Shown here: piece by piece, positions 5,429-7,595 of the stretch | Layout: each line of letters opens with the position of its first letter | How positions within the stretch are numbered: position 1 is the stretch's first letter | Assembly: GCA_009916335.1 (NCBI GenBank) | Contig: SAAR01000164.1 | Coordinates: 1-7,595, forward strand | Origin: Erysipelotrichia bacterium | GTDB lineage: Bacteria > Bacillota_I > Bacilli_A > Erysipelotrichales > Erysipelotrichaceae | Length of the DNA: 7,595 nt | Direction: 5' to 3' | Made by a program: the position numbers and the translations under genes | Notes under the pieces: model-generated | What the model saw: the letters and a program-made list of their open reading frames with translations, nothing else | What the model was told of the DNA's origin: nothing | The model's database searches: none

Positions 5429-6802
5429 ATGAATAAAAAACTACTAAAACAATTACAAGCACGCAGTGAACAACGTTTAAAAGATTTACGTTCATCAATT
5501 GAAAATGGGGAAGTTCGTGAAGCAGATTTATCAGCTGTTAATGATGAAATTGATGGCATTGTTGATGAATTACAGTCAATTAAAGATGAACTAGCTGATG
5601 ATGACAGTTCAAATGAAGATGATAATAGCAATGATGATTCAACTGAAGGGCGTTCTGATGATGACAGTTCAAATGAAGATGATAGTAGCTCTGATAATTC
5701 AGCTGAAGGACGTTCTAGTGATGATAATTCAGAAGAAAATCGTTCAGGAATGATTTCTCAAGAGCAACGTGATGGCATTTTAGCTAATATCGGAAAAGGA
5801 TTAAATTCTAGAGGAAAATTAAGCAAGGATAAGAAAAATAAACAAGTTAGAAAAGCCTTTGCTGATTTTATTGTCGGAAACATTTCCGATCATGAAGCAC
5901 GTGCGTTGGGAATTGTAGCTGGAAATGGGTCAGTAACTGTTCCAGAAGTAATCGCTTCCGAAGTGATTACATACGCTCAAGAAGAAAACTTATTGCGTAA
6001 ATATGGTACTGTTGTTCGAACAGCTGGTGATGTGAAATATCCTTTCTTAGTTAAAAAAGCAGAAGCAAATGTAAGTAAGAAAGAACGTACTACAGATATT
6101 CCTGAAACAACAATTGAATTTGATGAGATTACGCTTGATCCAGCTGAATTCGATGCTTTGGCAACTGTAACCAAAAAACTATTAAAGATGTCAGGTGTTC
6201 CAATCGAGGACATCGTAGTTGAAGAATTGAAAAAAGCATATGTTCGTAAAGAAACAAACTACATGTTTAATGGAGATGATATCGGAAATGAAAATCCAGG
6301 AGCTTTGTCTAAAAAATCGGTAGCATTTACACCTACTGTTGCTGTCGACTTAACTGCCGCGGACGCTGGTCAAAAATTGTATGATGCATTAATCGATATG
6401 AAAAATACACCAGTAACAGAAATAATGAAAAAAGGTCGTTTTATTATAAATCGTGCAGCCTTAACTGCGGTTGAGAAAATGAAGACAGCTGATGGATTTC
6501 CATTGTTGCGTCCATTCACTCAAGCAGAAGGAGGAATCGGTCATACATTGGTGGGATATCCAGTAGACTGGACAGATTCAGCTGATAAAAAAGGGGCACC
6601 AGATATTCCAGTGATTTATTTTGGAGATTTTTCAGCGTTCAAAATTCAAGAAGTAATTGGTGCTTTGGAAATTCAAAAACTAATTGAGAAATATGCTAAT
6701 AAAAATCAAATTGGCTTCCAAATTTACAATTTATTAGATGGTCAATTGATTTATTCCCCATTTGAACCAGCTGTTTATCGCTATGAAATTACACCTGCGT
6801 AG
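5429..6802 (+). CDS. Major capsid protein (HK97 fold) with N-terminal delta-like domain
   Basis: The 457-residue precursor starts at ATG 5429, eight bases after AGGAGA. Residues 2-57 are a charged, predicted coiled coil (KKLLKQLQARSEQRL, then DEIDGIVDELQSIKDEL) that acts as the delta or scaffold domain in HK97-like capsids. Residues 57-106 are an acidic D/S/N/E linker made of two 20-residue repeats and a partial third. The HK97 fold then follows: KAFADFIVG (142-150), VPEVIASEVI (171-180, N-arm to first β), LLRKYGTVVRTAGDVKYPF (188-206), a domain rich in ITLDPAEFDALATVTKKLL (234-252, E-loop to spine helix region), and GHTLVGYPV (371-379) with YFGDFSAFKI (397-406) near the A-domain and C-terminus. 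The mature protein would have about 350 residues if cleavage falls near residue 106, but the exact site is not visible. The N-arm to C-terminus is intact. Confidence 0.96.
   Translation: MNKKLLKQLQARSEQRLKDLRSSIENGEVREADLSAVNDEIDGIVDELQSIKDELADDDSSNEDDNSNDDSTEGRSDDDSSNEDDSSSDNSAEGRSSDDNSEENRSGMISQEQRDGILANIGKGLNSRGKLSKDKKNKQVRKAFADFIVGNISDHEARALGIVAGNGSVTVPEVIASEVITYAQEENLLRKYGTVVRTAGDVKYPFLVKKAEANVSKKERTTDIPETTIEFDEITLDPAEFDALATVTKKLLKMSGVPIEDIVVEELKKAYVRKETNYMFNGDDIGNENPGALSKKSVAFTPTVAVDLTAADAGQKLYDALIDMKNTPVTEIMKKGRFIINRAALTAVEKMKTADGFPLLRPFTQAEGGIGHTLVGYPVDWTDSADKKGAPDIPVIYFGDFSAFKIQEVIGALEIQKLIEKYANKNQIGFQIYNLLDGQLIYSPFEPAVYRYEITPA
5597..5746 (+). repeat. 60-bp tandem repeat in the capsid pro-domain
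   Basis: Two adjacent 60-bp units (5597-5656 and 5657-5716) differ at six positions; their first 27 bases are identical. A degenerate 30-bp half unit (5717-5746) follows. Each full unit encodes 20 residues beginning DDDSSNEDD and ending EGRS; the half unit ends ENRS. The repeat stays in frame with the capsid gene, so unit gain or loss would change only linker length. It lies between the coiled-coil delta domain and the capsid fold. Confidence 0.93.
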
Positions 6803-6810
6803 GTGATTTT

Positions 6811-7083
6811 ATGGCAGAAACTGAAGATTTAACTAAAAAATTCAAGGATCATATTCATTTTGAAGAGGGCATGAGTGATACAATGCTCTCTCTTTATTTA
6901 GATATGGCTAAGGACTATGTAGAGACAGCTACTGGTGGTCAAGAAGAGTATTTAATATTGATGGTGGCTGGTATTGCATATGAATATCGAATTTCAGAAG
7001 ATGAATTAAGTGATGCAATGAATGCAATAACGCCATTCATTATTCAAGGAGTGATTCGAAATGCCGAAGAAACAGACGAATAA
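6811..7083 (+). CDS. Head-tail connector protein, gp6-like
   Basis: The 90-residue protein starts at ATG 6811, with AGGTGAT at 6801-6807 as the ribosome binding site overlapping the capsid TAG stop. Residues 7-42 (LTKKFKDHI, then DTMLSLYLDMAKDYVETATG) match the start of HK97 gp6 / SPP1 gp15-type adaptors, in which an N-terminal helix pair is followed by a 'A-x-x-Y-V-E-x-x-T-G' turn. QEEYLILMVAGIAYEYR (44-60) is the central helix, and PFIIQGVIRNAEE (75-87) the C-terminal helix. Such proteins form a ring on the portal, the first layer of the head-tail interface. Length is slightly short but within the family range. Its 3' end overlaps the next gene by 23 nt. Confidence 0.85.
   Translation: MAETEDLTKKFKDHIHFEEGMSDTMLSLYLDMAKDYVETATGGQEEYLILMVAGIAYEYRISEDELSDAMNAITPFIIQGVIRNAEETDE
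6864..6891 (+). other. Possible hairpin within the connector gene
   Basis: AGAGGGCAT (6864-6872) can pair with ATGCTCTCT (6883-6891) with a single G-U wobble around a 10-nt loop. CTTTATTTA follows, a weak U-rich stretch. It could act as a leaky attenuator just after the highly expressed capsid gene, but it lies in a coding region, the U tract is poor, and chance pairing is quite possible. Confidence 0.3.
7046..7055 (+). promoter_or_regulatory. Shine-Dalgarno site for head-closure gene
   Basis: AAGGAGTGAT lies in the connector coding sequence, with AAGGAG ending nine bases before ATG 7061. It supports a true 23-nt overlap of the two genes. Confidence 0.75.
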
Positions 7084-7387
7084 TCTTAGATGGAAAGCGC
7101 TGTTGGTAGTTTTAACATCTGATGTTGATGAAAATGATAGACCGACCATCATTAGAACGTTTAAACGAGACATTTATTTTCAAGATATTGGTACTACCGC
7201 CCAAGAAAAATATCTATCACTTCAAGCTAAGACAGATGTTGTTCGAAGAATTAAGGTGAGATGGGATAAGACAATAACTGAAAAAGACAACGGGATAAGG
7301 ATTGATGGTGTTGATTTTAATATCACTAGAATATATACGGATACCGAAAAGAGAGAGATGGAGTTGAGTTTAGCTTATGTCAATTAG
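7061..7387 (+). CDS. Head-closure / head-tail adaptor protein
   Basis: The 108-residue protein starts at ATG 7061 inside the connector gene. It has a β-rich pattern: RDIYFQDIGTTAQEKYLS (36-53), RRIKVRWD (62-69) and, near the C-terminus, IRIDGVDFNITRIYTD (79-94), followed by REMELSLAYV (98-107). The order 'I-x-I-D-G-x-x-F-x-I-x-x-I' then 'E-L-x-L' is typical of SPP1 gp16-type closure proteins (Phage_H_T_join), which sit on the connector ring, close the portal channel and give the tail its docking surface. Size and position support the call. Sequence conservation in this family is low, so the assignment rests on pattern and context. It overlaps the next gene by 11 nt. Confidence 0.75.
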   Translation: MPKKQTNNLRWKALLVVLTSDVDENDRPTIIRTFKRDIYFQDIGTTAQEKYLSLQAKTDVVRRIKVRWDKTITEKDNGIRIDGVDFNITRIYTDTEKREMELSLAYVN

Positions 7388-7595
7388 TCTTGAAGATTTA
7401 AAAGTGTTGCTAAAATCATACACTTCTAAAGTGTATCGAGATAAAGCACCTAAAAATACTGCATACCCCTACATTGTATATTCAAATATTTCTGTCGGTA
7501 AGAAAGTTGCCTCCGGGAAGACGATCAAACTCATGCCATTGTATCAAGTATCTTTATTCACAACAGGTACAGAGATTGACTTGTTGCCATTAGAA
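7377..7595 (+). CDS. Probable tail completion/terminator protein, partial at window end
   Basis: An open frame of 73 codons from ATG 7377 runs without a stop to the window edge, so the C-terminus is missing. It begins MSISLEDLKVLLK (helix) and then VYRDKAPKNTAYPYIVYS (19-36). The 'V-Y-x-D-x-A-P-x-x-x-x-x-P-Y-I-V-Y' pattern, with a later strand LYQVSLFTTG (54-63), recalls tail completion/terminator proteins of the SPP1 gp17 / DUF3168 or DUF806 type, which cap the tail tube and join it to the head. The ribosome binding site is weak (GGAG at 7360-7363, 13 bases away), which with the 11-nt overlap suggests translational coupling to the closure gene. A neck protein of a different family cannot be excluded from a partial sequence. 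Confidence 0.7.
   Translation, partial: MSISLEDLKVLLKSYTSKVYRDKAPKNTAYPYIVYSNISVGKKVASGKTIKLMPLYQVSLFTTGTEIDLLPLE

Noticed and set aside
5413..5631. Minus-strand serine-rich open frame opposite the capsid pro-domain
   Set aside because: The serine runs are the antisense reading of the capsid acidic repeat (GAT/GAA codons); all real genes here are on the + strand.

Overview
The window is the DNA-packaging and head-morphogenesis module of a tailed phage or prophage of the HK97-like, cos-type siphovirus kind. All genes lie on the + strand. The host is most likely a low-GC Gram-positive bacterium of the Lactobacillales (Enterococcus, Lactococcus or a relative). The evidence is the AT-rich sequence, Shine-Dalgarno sites with near-complete AAGGAGGTGA matches, TTG starts, and the gene order. 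The host genus is inferred from general resemblance; no database search was possible.

Layout, left to right. 53-496: a small acidic protein with a C-terminal SAP/HeH-like (Rho-N-like) helical domain. 496-876: an HNH endonuclease with an extra N-terminal zinc knuckle. 877-983: the only substantial non-coding gap, rich in G and C runs, A/T tracts and short inverted repeats; it is the best candidate for the cos site. 984-1433: a P-loop kinase-like protein. 1449-1892: terminase small subunit (P27-like). 1889-3625: terminase large subunit. 3640-4863: portal. 4844-5416: prohead protease. 5429-6802: HK97-fold major capsid protein with an acidic, internally repeated pro-domain. 6811-7083: gp6-like head-tail connector. 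7061-7387: head-closure protein. 7377 to the window edge: the start of a probable tail-completion/terminator protein.

How the genes work together. Concatemeric DNA would be recognised by TerS and cut at cos by TerL with the HNH protein, then pumped through the portal into a procapsid. Capsid subunits carry an N-terminal delta-like scaffold that the prohead protease should remove. The connector and closure proteins then seal the portal and form the tail-docking interface. Genes overlap or are separated by 15 nt or less everywhere except at 877-983, which fits one late transcript with translational coupling. No promoter, strong terminator, tRNA, CRISPR, insertion sequence or integration gene was found.

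The module is ordinary in its core. Points worth a second look are the structured gap and its candidate cut-site dyad, the P-loop gene between that gap and TerS, the 60-bp tandem repeat in the capsid pro-domain, three TTG starts, and two hairpins (1-28 and 6864-6891). I see no convincing evidence of a wholly new system.
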